From the NCBI GenBank assembly GCA_910589035.1, contig CAJUSI010000079.1:62001-126000 (forward strand): DNA of 64,000 nt, read 5' to 3'. Source of the stretch: an uncultured Acetatifactor sp. Lineage in GTDB: Bacteria > Bacillota > Clostridia > Lachnospirales > Lachnospiraceae. Made by a program: the position numbers and the translations under genes. This document shows, in pieces, positions 16,518 to 25,247 of this stretch. Under the pieces are notes generated by a model. It made no database searches. It saw nothing but the letters and a program-made list of their open reading frames with translations, and was not told the origin of the DNA. Numbering within the stretch: the stretch's first letter is position 1; every line of letters starts with the position of its first letter.

Positions 16518-17297
16518 ATGTATGAGAATCCGGAATTCAATGAGGAAGGAGTAAAAATCCTCTGTGAGGAGGCGGGGAAAAACAGCCAGATGCTCATGGA
16601 TGTGCGGGTGCAGAGGCTGAGAGCGGGGGAGAAGCTTCGGATCCTGGAGCAGGAGAAGGAGACGGCGGTTCTGCTGCTTGCAGGGAAGGTGGTCTTTGCC
16701 TTCGAGGGACGGCGGGAGGCCGGGGAGCGGCGCAGCGTTTTCCTGGATAAGCCTTACTGTCTGCACTGCTGCTGCAGGCGGGAGATGGTTGTGACGGCCC
16801 AAGAGGACAGCAGGGTATTGATTCAGCAGACCACGAATCCGAATTCCTTTGAGACAGTGTTTTACACGCCGGAAATGTGCACTTTGCAGGAGTTCGGACA
16901 GACTCAGTGGGAGGGAACTGCCCACAGGCAGGTGCTGACGGTGTTCGACTATGAGAATGCCCCCTATTCGAATATGGTCATGGGGGAGGTGTTCCATAAG
17001 CCGGGGTGCTGGTCCAGCTATCCGCCCCATTTTCATCCTCAGCCGGAGCTGTATTATTATGAGTTTGATAAACCCCAGGGCTTTGGGGTGGGCTTTGTGG
17101 GGGAGGAGTGTTTCCGGGTGGAGGACCAGGGGTGTCTGGCGATCACGCCCATGCATGCCCACCAGCAGGCGGCGGCTCCGGGGTATCGGATGTACTATGC
17201 GTGGCTGATCCGGCATCTGGAGGGGGATCCCTGGCGGAAGACCCGGATTGTGGATCCGGCCCATGAGTGGCTGGACACTTCCGATTATCAGACCTGA
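16518..17297 (+). CDS. iolB: 5-deoxy-glucuronate isomerase (IolB)
   Basis: Cupin isomerase of 259 residues converting 5-deoxy-glucuronate to 5-dehydro-2-deoxy-gluconate. The metal-binding motif WSSYPPHFHPQPELYYY (His, His, Glu) and a second histidine in MHAHQQAAAPGYRMYYAW are typical of IolB. Ribosome site GGGAGAGGAG precedes the ATG. IolB is homologous to KduI, the isomerase for 5-keto-4-deoxyuronate, which the upstream GH88/105 enzyme would release. A double role is possible, but IolB is preferred because iolC, D, E and G are all here. Confidence 0.93.
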   Translation: MYENPEFNEEGVKILCEEAGKNSQMLMDVRVQRLRAGEKLRILEQEKETAVLLLAGKVVFAFEGRREAGERRSVFLDKPYCLHCCCRREMVVTAQEDSRVLIQQTTNPNSFETVFYTPEMCTLQEFGQTQWEGTAHRQVLTVFDYENAPYSNMVMGEVFHKPGCWSSYPPHFHPQPELYYYEFDKPQGFGVGFVGEECFRVEDQGCLAITPMHAHQQAAAPGYRMYYAWLIRHLEGDPWRKTRIVDPAHEWLDTSDYQT

Positions 17298-17346
17298 GGG
17301 GGGAGGACATAGATAAATCGGGATAAATATTAGGAGGATACTCTTG

Positions 17347-18108
17347 ATGAATGCAATGTTTAAAGAAATCCGTCATGGCGATATTGAAAAAATCCGTGTC
17401 CGGATAGCAAAAAATCCTGCCGTTGTAAATGAAATTTTTACGGGAACAAAACCCAAAAAGGACATAGGGCAATCACCGCTTCAGGTGGCGATTAAGTGTG
17501 GACAGTTTGAGATTATAGAATTACTTCTTGAATATAATGCAGACCCAGACTTTATGGAAAACCGCACAGACCAGCCTGCCGATACCAAGGATTATTATTT
17601 CAGACCAATGCCGCTGCTGCATGACACAATACATGGAGTGTTTCATTCGCTGCCTTATGGCGAGTTTGAAAGAGCGGAAAAGTATGTAAAGCTGATTGGA
17701 ACATTGTTAGAAAGAGGTGCAAATTCTAATAAGAAGACATATCCACACCCTATATCGGGGCATATGGCCTCGCCTATCTATACCGCTGTAGTTTCAGCTC
17801 ACGAGGTCCTAAGCCAATTTTCAACAAGTACTTATGAGCTGAATATCAGAAAATATGATGCCGCAAAAAAGCATTTGTTTCAGGTTCTTGATTTGCTTAT
17901 AAAGTACGGCGCGGATTTCGATGATTGGGCGGATAATGAGTCATGGGGGAATGAAACCTGCCGCACAGTATTTCTGGGTGATTATATTCCCAAAGAAGAT
18001 AAACCTCATGAAATCAAATGGCGCGGAAAAATCATTAAAGGAGTTACAAGAGGTGACCCTGCCAGGGACATTCGCGAAGCACTTCAAGAGTATATAAAGA
18101 AAAAATAG
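17347..18108 (+). CDS. Ankyrin-repeat protein
   Basis: 253 residues. Ankyrin repeats are visible as SPLQVAIKCGQFEIIELLLEY-NADP (about residues 40-65), a degenerate repeat ending TLLERGANSN (about 110-125) and a third ending LDLLIKYGADFDDWADNE (about 180-200). Such proteins mediate protein binding; the partner is unknown. AGGAGG at 17332-17337 is 9 bases before the ATG at 17347 (a TTG at 17344 is also possible). AT-rich, inserted between iolB and iolD on the operon strand. Confidence 0.8.
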   Translation: MNAMFKEIRHGDIEKIRVRIAKNPAVVNEIFTGTKPKKDIGQSPLQVAIKCGQFEIIELLLEYNADPDFMENRTDQPADTKDYYFRPMPLLHDTIHGVFHSLPYGEFERAEKYVKLIGTLLERGANSNKKTYPHPISGHMASPIYTAVVSAHEVLSQFSTSTYELNIRKYDAAKKHLFQVLDLLIKYGADFDDWADNESWGNETCRTVFLGDYIPKEDKPHEIKWRGKIIKGVTRGDPARDIREALQEYIKKK

Positions 18109-18133
18109 CTTCCAGTTTGGGAGGGTGGGCAGA

Positions 18134-18385
18134 TTGAAAGAAGTTTTTTTCAAAAGAAAAGACAGTGAGTACAGATATTTAAGGACAGGCCCGAAAAATG
18201 GTTGGGAAATGTCTCCCAATTTATATGCAAAATGTCCCCAATGCGGCTATTTTTTATCACTTGACCCAATGAAAAGCGAAAGCTGTCCTTGCGGCAATTT
18301 ATATAAAGATATCGATGTTGGAAGATTTGGCGCAAAAACTGGTGATGCAACCATAAAAATATATATGAAGAAAGAATATGGGTAA
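18134..18385 (+). CDS. Small zinc-ribbon-like protein
   Basis: 83 residues with two cysteine pairs (CPQCGYFLSLDPMKSESCPC), suggesting a structural zinc site. The TTG at 18134 is preferred because GGGAGG (18119-18124) is 9 bases upstream; a GTG at 18125 abuts that site. It follows the ankyrin gene by 25 bases and shares its AT-rich composition, so both probably arrived together. Function unknown. Confidence 0.6.
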   Translation: MKEVFFKRKDSEYRYLRTGPKNGWEMSPNLYAKCPQCGYFLSLDPMKSESCPCGNLYKDIDVGRFGAKTGDATIKIYMKKEYG

Positions 18386-18441
18386 CTTCTGGTTTTGTAA
18401 CGACATCAAAAAATATTATTACTAAGAAAGGATGGGAAGAT

Positions 18442-20361
18442 ATGGCAGTTATGACAACCGCCCAGGCGCTGGTGAGATTTTTGGATAACCAGTACGTGTC
18501 CTTCGACGGGCAGGAGAACAAATTTGTGGAAGGTATTTTTACCATTTTCGGGCACGGGATTGTGTGCGGGCTGGGAGAGGCGCTGGACAGTTGTCCCGGC
18601 GGGCTGAAGGTTTATCAGGGGAAGAACGAGCAGGGGATGGCCCATGCGGCTACAGCCTTTGCCAAGCAGAACAATCGGAGGAAGATCATCGCCTGCGCCT
18701 CCTCCATCGGGCCGGGGGCGGCGAATATGATCACGGCGGCGACCACGGCCACGGTGAACCATGTGCCGCTGCTGCTCTTCCCGGCGGACGCTTTCTCCAC
18801 CAGGCAGCCGGATCCGGTGCTGCAGCAGTTTGAGCAGGTGAATTCCCTTGCTGTCACCACCAACGACGCCTACCGGGCGGTGTGCCGGTACTGGGACCGG
18901 ATCGCCAGGCCGGAGCAGCTTATGTCCGCCATGATCAATGCCATGCGGGTGTTGACGGACACGGCGGAAACCGGGGCGGTGTGTATTTCCCTGCCCCAGG
19001 ATGTGGAGGGGGAGTGTTATGATTTCCCGGAGGAGTTCTTCCGGAAAAGGGTGCACCGCATTGTGAGAATCGTTCCGGTGAAAGAGGAGCTGGAGGACGC
19101 GGTGAAGGTGCTGGCAGAGGCGAAAAAACCCCTGGTTATCTGCGGAGGCGGCGTGCGCTACTCGGAGGCCGGAGAGGCGCTGGAGCGGTTTTGCGAGGAG
19201 TTCCATATTCCTTTCGCGGAGACCCAGAGCGGCAAGACGGCCTGTCTTTCCTCCCATCCTTACAATCTGGGGGGCCTGGGGGTCACTGGGAACAGCGCGG
19301 GAAACGACATTGCAAAGGAGGCGGATGTGATTCTGGGAATCGGTACCCGGTTCTCCGATTTTACCACGGCATCCAAGTCCCTGTTCCGGGAGGATGTGAA
19401 AGTGGTCACCTTAAATACCTCCCGCTTCGACGCCTATAAGCTGGGAGCCGTGAAGGTGGTGGCGGACGCGAAGCTTGGCATTGGGGAGCTGGGCGGCCTT
19501 CTGAGGGAGTCAGGGTATCGTTCCGGTTATACAGACGAAATTCGGGAAGCGAAGGAAGGCTGGGCCAGGGAGCTGGAGCGCCTGTCCGCCTATTCCTACG
19601 GGGAGGGTTTCAGGCCCCTCATCGGCGCGGGGGATCCCAGGACCATTCCGGAATTTGTGGAGATGACGGGCAGCGGTCTGACTCAAACGGCGGTGGTGGC
19701 CAGGGTGCGGGAAAGAATTCCGGCGGACGCCATCTGCGTGGGGGCGGCCGGCTCCCTGCCCGGGGATCTGCAGAGGATGTGGACCTCGGACACCCGCTAT
19801 TCCTACAATATGGAGTACGGCTACTCCTGTATGGGCTACGAGATCGCGGGGGCGCTGGGCTCCAAGCTGGCGCAGCCGGACAGGGAGGTGTACGCCATGT
19901 GCGGGGACGGCAGTTACCTGATGCTGCATTCGGAGCTGGTGACCTCTCTCCAGGAGCGCAGGAAGATCAATGTGCTGCTCTTCGACAACAGCGGCTTCGG
20001 CTGCATCAACAACCTGCAGATGTCCAACGGCATAGGCAACCTGGCCACGGAGTTCCGCTTCCGGAACGAAGAGGGAGAGCTGCTGGGAGACCTGATGCCA
20101 ATCGATTTCGCGGCCTGCGCCGCCGGGTACGGCGTGAAGACCTACCAGGTGAAGAGCATGGAGGAGCTGGACGCCGCTCTGGAGGACGCCCTGAGACAGG
20201 AGGTGAGCACCCTCATCGATATCAAGGTGCTGCCCAAGACCATGACGGACGGGTACGGGGCCTGGTGGCATGTGGGGATTGCGGGTACTTCCGGGAATGA
20301 GAAGGTGCGTGGCGCCTTTGAAAAGAAGCAGGAGAATCTGGAGAAGGCGTGGAAATATTAG
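18442..20361 (+). CDS. iolD: 3D-(3,5/4)-trihydroxycyclohexane-1,2-dione hydrolase (IolD)
   Basis: Thiamine-diphosphate enzyme of 639 residues that hydrolyses the diketo-inositol ring to 5-deoxy-glucuronate. The N-terminal domain has VYQGKNEQGMAHAATAFAKQ with the catalytic Glu, the central domain has GLGVTGNSAGNDIAKEADV, and the C-terminal domain has the thiamine-diphosphate motif CGDGSYLMLHSE (Asp489) ending FDNSGFGCINN. Length is normal for IolD. Ribosome site AAAGGATGGGAAG precedes the ATG. It returns to the GC-rich composition of the operon after the AT-rich pair upstream. Confidence 0.95.
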   Translation: MAVMTTAQALVRFLDNQYVSFDGQENKFVEGIFTIFGHGIVCGLGEALDSCPGGLKVYQGKNEQGMAHAATAFAKQNNRRKIIACASSIGPGAANMITAATTATVNHVPLLLFPADAFSTRQPDPVLQQFEQVNSLAVTTNDAYRAVCRYWDRIARPEQLMSAMINAMRVLTDTAETGAVCISLPQDVEGECYDFPEEFFRKRVHRIVRIVPVKEELEDAVKVLAEAKKPLVICGGGVRYSEAGEALERFCEEFHIPFAETQSGKTACLSSHPYNLGGLGVTGNSAGNDIAKEADVILGIGTRFSDFTTASKSLFREDVKVVTLNTSRFDAYKLGAVKVVADAKLGIGELGGLLRESGYRSGYTDEIREAKEGWARELERLSAYSYGEGFRPLIGAGDPRTIPEFVEMTGSGLTQTAVVARVRERIPADAICVGAAGSLPGDLQRMWTSDTRYSYNMEYGYSCMGYEIAGALGSKLAQPDREVYAMCGDGSYLMLHSELVTSLQERRKINVLLFDNSGFGCINNLQMSNGIGNLATEFRFRNEEGELLGDLMPIDFAACAAGYGVKTYQVKSMEELDAALEDALRQEVSTLIDIKVLPKTMTDGYGAWWHVGIAGTSGNEKVRGAFEKKQENLEKAWKY

Positions 20362-20422
20362 CAGGGAGTAAAATTCTGGCAGCCTAAGTCCAAGAAAAGG
20401 AAAGAGTGCTTGGAGAAAGAGT

Positions 20423-21124
20423 ATGAAAATACGGTGTGTGTGGGAACACAATGGCAACGATAGTATTTTGTATGCCGACAACCTTACCGGAGCATATACG
20501 CGCGGCGAGACAAAGGAGATTGCCCTTCAGAAGATGAGACGGGAGGTGGTATCTTATCTGGAATGGAAAGGAGCTGCAGTCCCCGACTCTCTGGAGACAA
20601 TGATCGTACAGGAAAAGGCCTCCCTGCTTGAGATTTCGGATGCGGATTCGGATGTCCTGTTTGAGGAAGAAAAAAGGCCTCTGACCAGGGCAGAATATGA
20701 GGAGTTAAAAGCGCTTGCGCTGAAATCCGCACAGGATTTTCTGGATCTGTATGAGGCGATTCCCGACAGGAATAAAAGCTGTCTGCCAATCCGTAAAACC
20801 TTTTATGGGCAGGTCCCCCGCACGGCATCTGAAATGTATGAGCATACCAAAAATGTCAATGATTATTACTTTGGGGAGATTGGTGTGGAGACTGACCATG
20901 AGGGAACCATTGTGGAATGCCGGCAGCGGGGGTTCGCAATGCTGGAAGGGCAGCCTGATTTCCTGGAGAACAGGGTCTGTTTGGGCAGCTATGGGGAAGA
21001 ATGGTCGCTGCGAAAGGTACTGAGGCGGTTTATCTGGCACGATCGGATCCATGCAAAGGCAATGTACCGAATGGCAATAAGGACATTTGACGGTAACATT
21101 CCGAATGTGTTTCGCTTCCTATAG
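20423..21124 (+). CDS. HicB-like N-terminal domain fused to DinB-like domain
   Basis: 233 residues. Residues about 1-60 (GNDSILYADNLTGAYTRGET) resemble the partial RNase-H fold of HicB antitoxins. Residues about 95-225 resemble DinB/YfiT proteins, with a first metal-type His in MYEHTKNVNDYYF and a second in FIWHDRIHAKAMYRM. DinB-like proteins are four-helix bundles, some of them thiol-dependent metalloenzymes. No HicA toxin gene was seen nearby. It sits between iolD and iolE on the operon strand and its role there is unknown. Confidence 0.65.
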   Translation: MKIRCVWEHNGNDSILYADNLTGAYTRGETKEIALQKMRREVVSYLEWKGAAVPDSLETMIVQEKASLLEISDADSDVLFEEEKRPLTRAEYEELKALALKSAQDFLDLYEAIPDRNKSCLPIRKTFYGQVPRTASEMYEHTKNVNDYYFGEIGVETDHEGTIVECRQRGFAMLEGQPDFLENRVCLGSYGEEWSLRKVLRRFIWHDRIHAKAMYRMAIRTFDGNIPNVFRFL

Positions 21125-21261
21125 AGCTTTCCCTATTATGCAGCGGGAACACATTTGCAATGCGAACACATTTCCGAAAAGGAAGTTGAATTTACCGGGA
21201 CTGAGATGATTTTGGGGACAGAAAGCTGATATTACTATAAAGAAGGGAGAGATTTTCGAAA

Positions 21262-22158
21262 ATGAAATTAAATCGGGAAAAAGTAAAACTGGGCATAGCG
21301 CCCATCGCATGGACAAACGATGACATGCCGGATCTGGGGGCGGAGAATACTTTTGAACAATGCGTGTCGGAGATGGCTTTGGCGGGATTTACGGGCTGCG
21401 AGGTGGGAAATAAATACCCCAAGGATACGGCGGTGCTGAAAAAGGCCCTGGAGCTGCGGGGTATGCAGATATGCAACGCCTGGTATTCCACCTTTCTCAC
21501 CACGGCTCCCTACGAGGAGACCGAGAAAGGCTTTATCGAACACATCACCTTCCTGAAGGAAATGGGGGCGAAGGTGGTGGGAGTCTCCGAGCAGGGGCAT
21601 TCCATCCAGGGCACGGACAAATCCATTTTCCGGGACAAATACGTGATGGACGACAGGGAGTGGGAGCTTCTCTGCACCGGCTTAAATAAGCTGGGGAAAG
21701 TGGCGAAGGAAATGGGCATCGCCCTGACCTTCCACCACCATATGGGAACTGTGGTGCAGACCGCGGCGGAGATCCGCCGGATGATGGAGAACACGGACCC
21801 GGAGCTGGTGGGGCTGCTCTTTGACAGCGGCCATCTGGCCTACTGCGGTGAGGATTACCTGGCGGTGCTGAAAAAATATGCGGCCAGAACCAGGCATGTA
21901 CATTTAAAGGATATTCGCCCGGAAGCGGTGGCGAAGGTGAAGGCGGAGAATTTAAGCTTCCTTGCGGGAGTCCGTCTGGGAACCTTTACGGTACCGGGAG
22001 ACGGAAGTATTGACTTTGCACCTATTTTTGATATCCTTGCGGATACGGGCTATGAAGGGTATGTGCTGGTGGAGGCGGAGCAGGACCCGGCGGTGGCGAA
22101 TCCCCTGGAATATGCCATCAAGGCGAGGAAGTATATTGCGGAGAAGGCCGGGCTGTAA
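21262..22158 (+). CDS. iolE: Inosose dehydratase (IolE)
   Basis: Xylose-isomerase-like TIM barrel of 298 residues that dehydrates scyllo-inosose to the diketo compound used by IolD. The N-terminus KLGIAPIAWTNDDMPDLG, TFHHHMGTVVQTAAEI, LLFDSGHLAYCGEDYLAVL and RHVHLKDIRPEAVAKVK carry the metal-binding residues normal for IolE. Ribosome site GGGAGAG lies upstream of the ATG. It is followed by iolG after about 108 bases. Confidence 0.95.
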   Translation: MKLNREKVKLGIAPIAWTNDDMPDLGAENTFEQCVSEMALAGFTGCEVGNKYPKDTAVLKKALELRGMQICNAWYSTFLTTAPYEETEKGFIEHITFLKEMGAKVVGVSEQGHSIQGTDKSIFRDKYVMDDREWELLCTGLNKLGKVAKEMGIALTFHHHMGTVVQTAAEIRRMMENTDPELVGLLFDSGHLAYCGEDYLAVLKKYAARTRHVHLKDIRPEAVAKVKAENLSFLAGVRLGTFTVPGDGSIDFAPIFDILADTGYEGYVLVEAEQDPAVANPLEYAIKARKYIAEKAGL

Positions 22159-22266
22159 GCCTGCAGTGATTTACAATTTGCCTTGCGGCAAATGGAGAAA
22201 GAAAAGTCGGAAATTGGAATGAGAGACAACAGACCGCGCAGCGGCGGCAGATCGGAGGAAGAAGAA

Positions 22267-23280
22267 ATGATCAATATCGGAATTATCGGTGCGGGGCGCA
22301 TCGGAAAGGTACATCTGCAGTCCATCACCTATCATGTGAAAAACGCCTGTGTGAAGGCGGTGGCGGATCCTTTCATGAATGAGGAAACGGAAAGCTTTGT
22401 GCGGGGAATGGGCGTGCAGAAGGTGTGCAGGGATTATAAGGAGATTCTGGCGGATCCGGAGATACAGGCGGTGCTGGTATGCTCCTCCACGGACACCCAT
22501 GCGTCCATATCCATAGAAGCTATTGAGGCCGGAAAACATGTGTTCTGCGAGAAACCCGTGGACCATTCCCTGGCCCGGATCCAGGCGGTGGCGGACGCCC
22601 TGGCGGCCCACCCCGGCTGCAAATTCCAGGTGGGCTTTAACCGCCGCTTCGACCACAATTTTGCGGCGGTGCGGAAAGCATATGACGAGGGAAAAATCGG
22701 AGAGGCCCATATCCTGAAAATCACCTCCAGGGATCCCGAGCCCCCCAATCCTGCCTACATCAAGGTTTCCGGCGGCATGTTCTTAGACATGACCATCCAT
22801 GATTTCGACATGGCCTGCTTCTTGACAAACAGCGACGTGGAGGAGGTGTACGTCCAGTCCGCGGTGCTGGTGGATCCGGCCATCGGAGAACAGGGCGATG
22901 TGGATACCGCCATCATCACCTTGAAAATGACAAACGGCGCCCTGGCTGTCATCGACAATTCCAGGAGGGCCGCCTACGGCTACGACCAGAGGGCGGAGCT
23001 GTTCGGTTCCAAGGGCATGGCGGCTACGTCCAACGATACCCTCTCCTCCGTTGTGATTTCCAACAATGAGGGCGTCACCGGCGAGAAGCCCCTGTTCTTC
23101 TTCCTGGAGAGGTATATGGAATCCTTCTCCGAGGAGATGAGACAGTTCGTGAATGCCTGTGAGAACGGCGGGGAGGTGCCCGTGGGCATTCATGCGGGAA
23201 TGCAGTCCGTAAAGATCGGCCTGGCCGCGAAGAAATCCGTGGCGGAGCACAGGCCGGTGAAGATTTCGGAGATGGATTAA
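22267..23280 (+). CDS. iolG: Inositol 2-dehydrogenase (IolG)
   Basis: NAD-dependent dehydrogenase of the GFO/IDH/MocA family (337 residues) that oxidises myo-inositol to scyllo-inosose. It has the Rossmann motif GIIGAGRIGKVH, the catalytic Lys in FCEKPVDHSLARI, and GGMFLDMTIHDFDMACFL with the conserved Asp/His pair. The ATG at 22267 has GGAGG 8 bases upstream, whereas an upstream in-frame ATG at 22183 has no good site and would add a non-conserved tail. It is the entry enzyme of the pathway. Confidence 0.95.
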   Translation: MINIGIIGAGRIGKVHLQSITYHVKNACVKAVADPFMNEETESFVRGMGVQKVCRDYKEILADPEIQAVLVCSSTDTHASISIEAIEAGKHVFCEKPVDHSLARIQAVADALAAHPGCKFQVGFNRRFDHNFAAVRKAYDEGKIGEAHILKITSRDPEPPNPAYIKVSGGMFLDMTIHDFDMACFLTNSDVEEVYVQSAVLVDPAIGEQGDVDTAIITLKMTNGALAVIDNSRRAAYGYDQRAELFGSKGMAATSNDTLSSVVISNNEGVTGEKPLFFFLERYMESFSEEMRQFVNACENGGEVPVGIHAGMQSVKIGLAAKKSVAEHRPVKISEMD

Positions 23281-23573
23281 AATATACCCATTTGCCAATG
23301 CGCTCCAAAACGGAGTTGACTGGGACCATGGGAATACCCGCGCTATACTGCAGACCCCGGTAATTTAGAGTAGGAAAATGAGCAAAGGTATCTTGCCGTT
23401 GGTTTGCAGTCGGGATTCGGGGCAGGTTTTACTGAGGTGCGGTATAAAATGTATGATGCGAAATGCCCGGATGAGTGCAGCGTGAGTATTCATAGAGAAG
23501 TCATAGAAGATGGACTTTTGTTTGGGAGACGGTTAAGCCGCTGCATATACGCGGAAAGAAGGGAGAAATAGAA
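23281..23573. other. Gap between iolG and the alcohol dehydrogenase gene
   Basis: 293 bases with no recognised gene. A short open stretch (about 23360-23570) encodes a piece including GAGFTEVRYKMYDAKCPDEC and ends just before the next gene, but it has no convincing start or ribosome site. It may be the tail of a lost gene. No terminator hairpin was seen, so read-through from iolG is possible. Confidence 0.5.
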
Positions 23574-24839
23574 ATGTCATATCAGTTTATTATGCCGAAA
23601 CAGATTTTCTACGGGGAGGGAGCACTGGAGCAGGCTGCTCCGGCCATTGCGGGCTGCGGCAGCAAGGCTCTGATCGTCACGGACCCGGTGATGGTGAAAT
23701 TGAAAAACGTGGAGGCCGTCCTGGAAATGCTGGCAAAGGCAGGGGTGGAGTACGCCATCTTTGACGGCGTCACGGGAGAGCCCACGGATAAAATGGTGGA
23801 GGCCGGAAAGGCGGTCTGGGAGCGGGAGAGCTGCGATTTCCTGATTGCCGTGGGCGGAGGCTCCCCCATCGACACCATGAAGGCCATCGGCGTGGCGGCG
23901 GTAAACGGCGGCTCCATCAACGACTGGTACGGAAAGGAAATTACGGGAACTCTACCGCCCATGACTGCCATTCCCACTACCAGCGGAACGGGATCGGAGG
24001 CCACACAGTTTACCATTATCACCAATACGGAGGCGGATATCAAAATGCTGCTCAAGGGCCGGAACCTGATACCTGACATTGCCGTGGATGATCCCCGGTT
24101 TACCATGACGGCTCCGGCCTCCGTTACGGCGGCCACGGGACTGGATGCTCTCTGCCATGCAGCGGAGGCCTATACCTCCAGGAAGGCACAGCCCATGACC
24201 GATATGCTGGCAGTCAGCGCGGTGAAGCGGATCTTCCGGTATCTGCCCGTATGCTATTCCGCGGCCGCTGAAGAAGCGGGAGCAGGCAGTCCGGGAGGAG
24301 AAAACCCGGCAGTACAGGCAGGAAGCCGACAGGGAGAGACAATGGCAGCAAATTCAAACAGCCCTGGGACGGGAAAAGCAGTCGCAGAGGCCAGAATGCA
24401 GATGAGCCTGGCTGCCCTGGAGGCAGGGATCGCCTTCAACAATGCTTCCGTCACGGTGATTCACGGCATGAGCCGCCCCATCGGCGCCCTGTTCCATGTG
24501 CCCCATGGGGTCAGCAATGCCATGCTCCTGCCTGCCTGCTTCGCATATGTGTACCGGGAGGCTGCGGATAGATTCGCCCACCTGGGAAGGGCCGTGGGAG
24601 CCGCACAGGAGGGGGACACGGACCTGGAAGCCGCGGAGAAATTTATCCGTGCCTGCGGCGAACTGTGCCGCTTCTGCCATATCCCCACTCCGGAGCAATA
24701 CGGTATTGACAGAGAGACCTTCCTGGAGAAGATTCCCAAGATGACCCAGGACGCCCTCGCCTCCGGTTCCCCGGCCAACACCCGCAGAGAGCTCTCCGCA
24801 GAAGACATCACTGCCATTTACAAATCTCTGCTGAGCTGA
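23574..24839 (+). CDS. Iron-containing alcohol dehydrogenase
   Basis: NAD(P)-dependent group III alcohol dehydrogenase (421 residues). It shows GGGSPIDTMKAIG (nucleotide), PTTSGTGSEAT, and the metal ligands in GLDALCHAAEAYTS, IHGMSRPIGALFHVPHGVSNA. An insertion of about 35 residues (about 230-265, rich in Ala, Gly, Glu) separates two conserved helices and explains the extra length over the usual 380-390. It ends the iol gene run. No malonate-semialdehyde dehydrogenase (iolA) or aldolase (iolJ) lies in the window, so it might reduce malonate semialdehyde to 3-hydroxypropionate; this is inference. Confidence 0.9.
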   Translation: MSYQFIMPKQIFYGEGALEQAAPAIAGCGSKALIVTDPVMVKLKNVEAVLEMLAKAGVEYAIFDGVTGEPTDKMVEAGKAVWERESCDFLIAVGGGSPIDTMKAIGVAAVNGGSINDWYGKEITGTLPPMTAIPTTSGTGSEATQFTIITNTEADIKMLLKGRNLIPDIAVDDPRFTMTAPASVTAATGLDALCHAAEAYTSRKAQPMTDMLAVSAVKRIFRYLPVCYSAAAEEAGAGSPGGENPAVQAGSRQGETMAANSNSPGTGKAVAEARMQMSLAALEAGIAFNNASVTVIHGMSRPIGALFHVPHGVSNAMLLPACFAYVYREAADRFAHLGRAVGAAQEGDTDLEAAEKFIRACGELCRFCHIPTPEQYGIDRETFLEKIPKMTQDALASGSPANTRRELSAEDITAIYKSLLS

Positions 24840-24861
24840 TGCCCCGGATTCCGCGGGGAAG

Positions 24862-24950
24862 ACTGCTGCAGAGCAGAAACCTTTTTTAAATATGCTCCCC
24901 ATATTCCGATCATTTTTGCAAGCCTGTGGTCAGAAAAAAGGGGAGCATAT
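24862..24950 (+). terminator. Terminator and inverted repeat after the alcohol dehydrogenase
   Basis: CTGCT-GCAG-AGCAG (24864-24877) is followed by ACCTTTTTT, a plausible rho-independent terminator. A perfect 11-base inverted repeat follows, ATATGCTCCCC (24890-24900) and GGGGAGCATAT (24940-24950), with a 39-base loop. The rest of the gap to 25247 is AT-rich and holds no gene that I can see. Confidence 0.65.
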
Positions 24951-25247
24951 CTTTGTCTTAATCTCGGCTTTGCACCAATAATGCTGAAATAATTGACTCA
25001 CTTGATTGCAAAAGCGGCAAATGAATGTTACAATATTTATCTAAATGAATGTGTATTTCTCTGAATTGCAGCAAATGCCAATGATATAAAGCACACGGAG
25101 GTACACAAACAGACCCGGAAAGTGCAGTTACAGGAAGTATGGTTGTATGGAAATCTAACAGGCGTTAAAATCAGGGAATCTATTTCGTTCAGGAAAATGT
25201 AAATCTCATGGAAGGATATAGGCAGGAATGAAGGAGGGACATCATAG

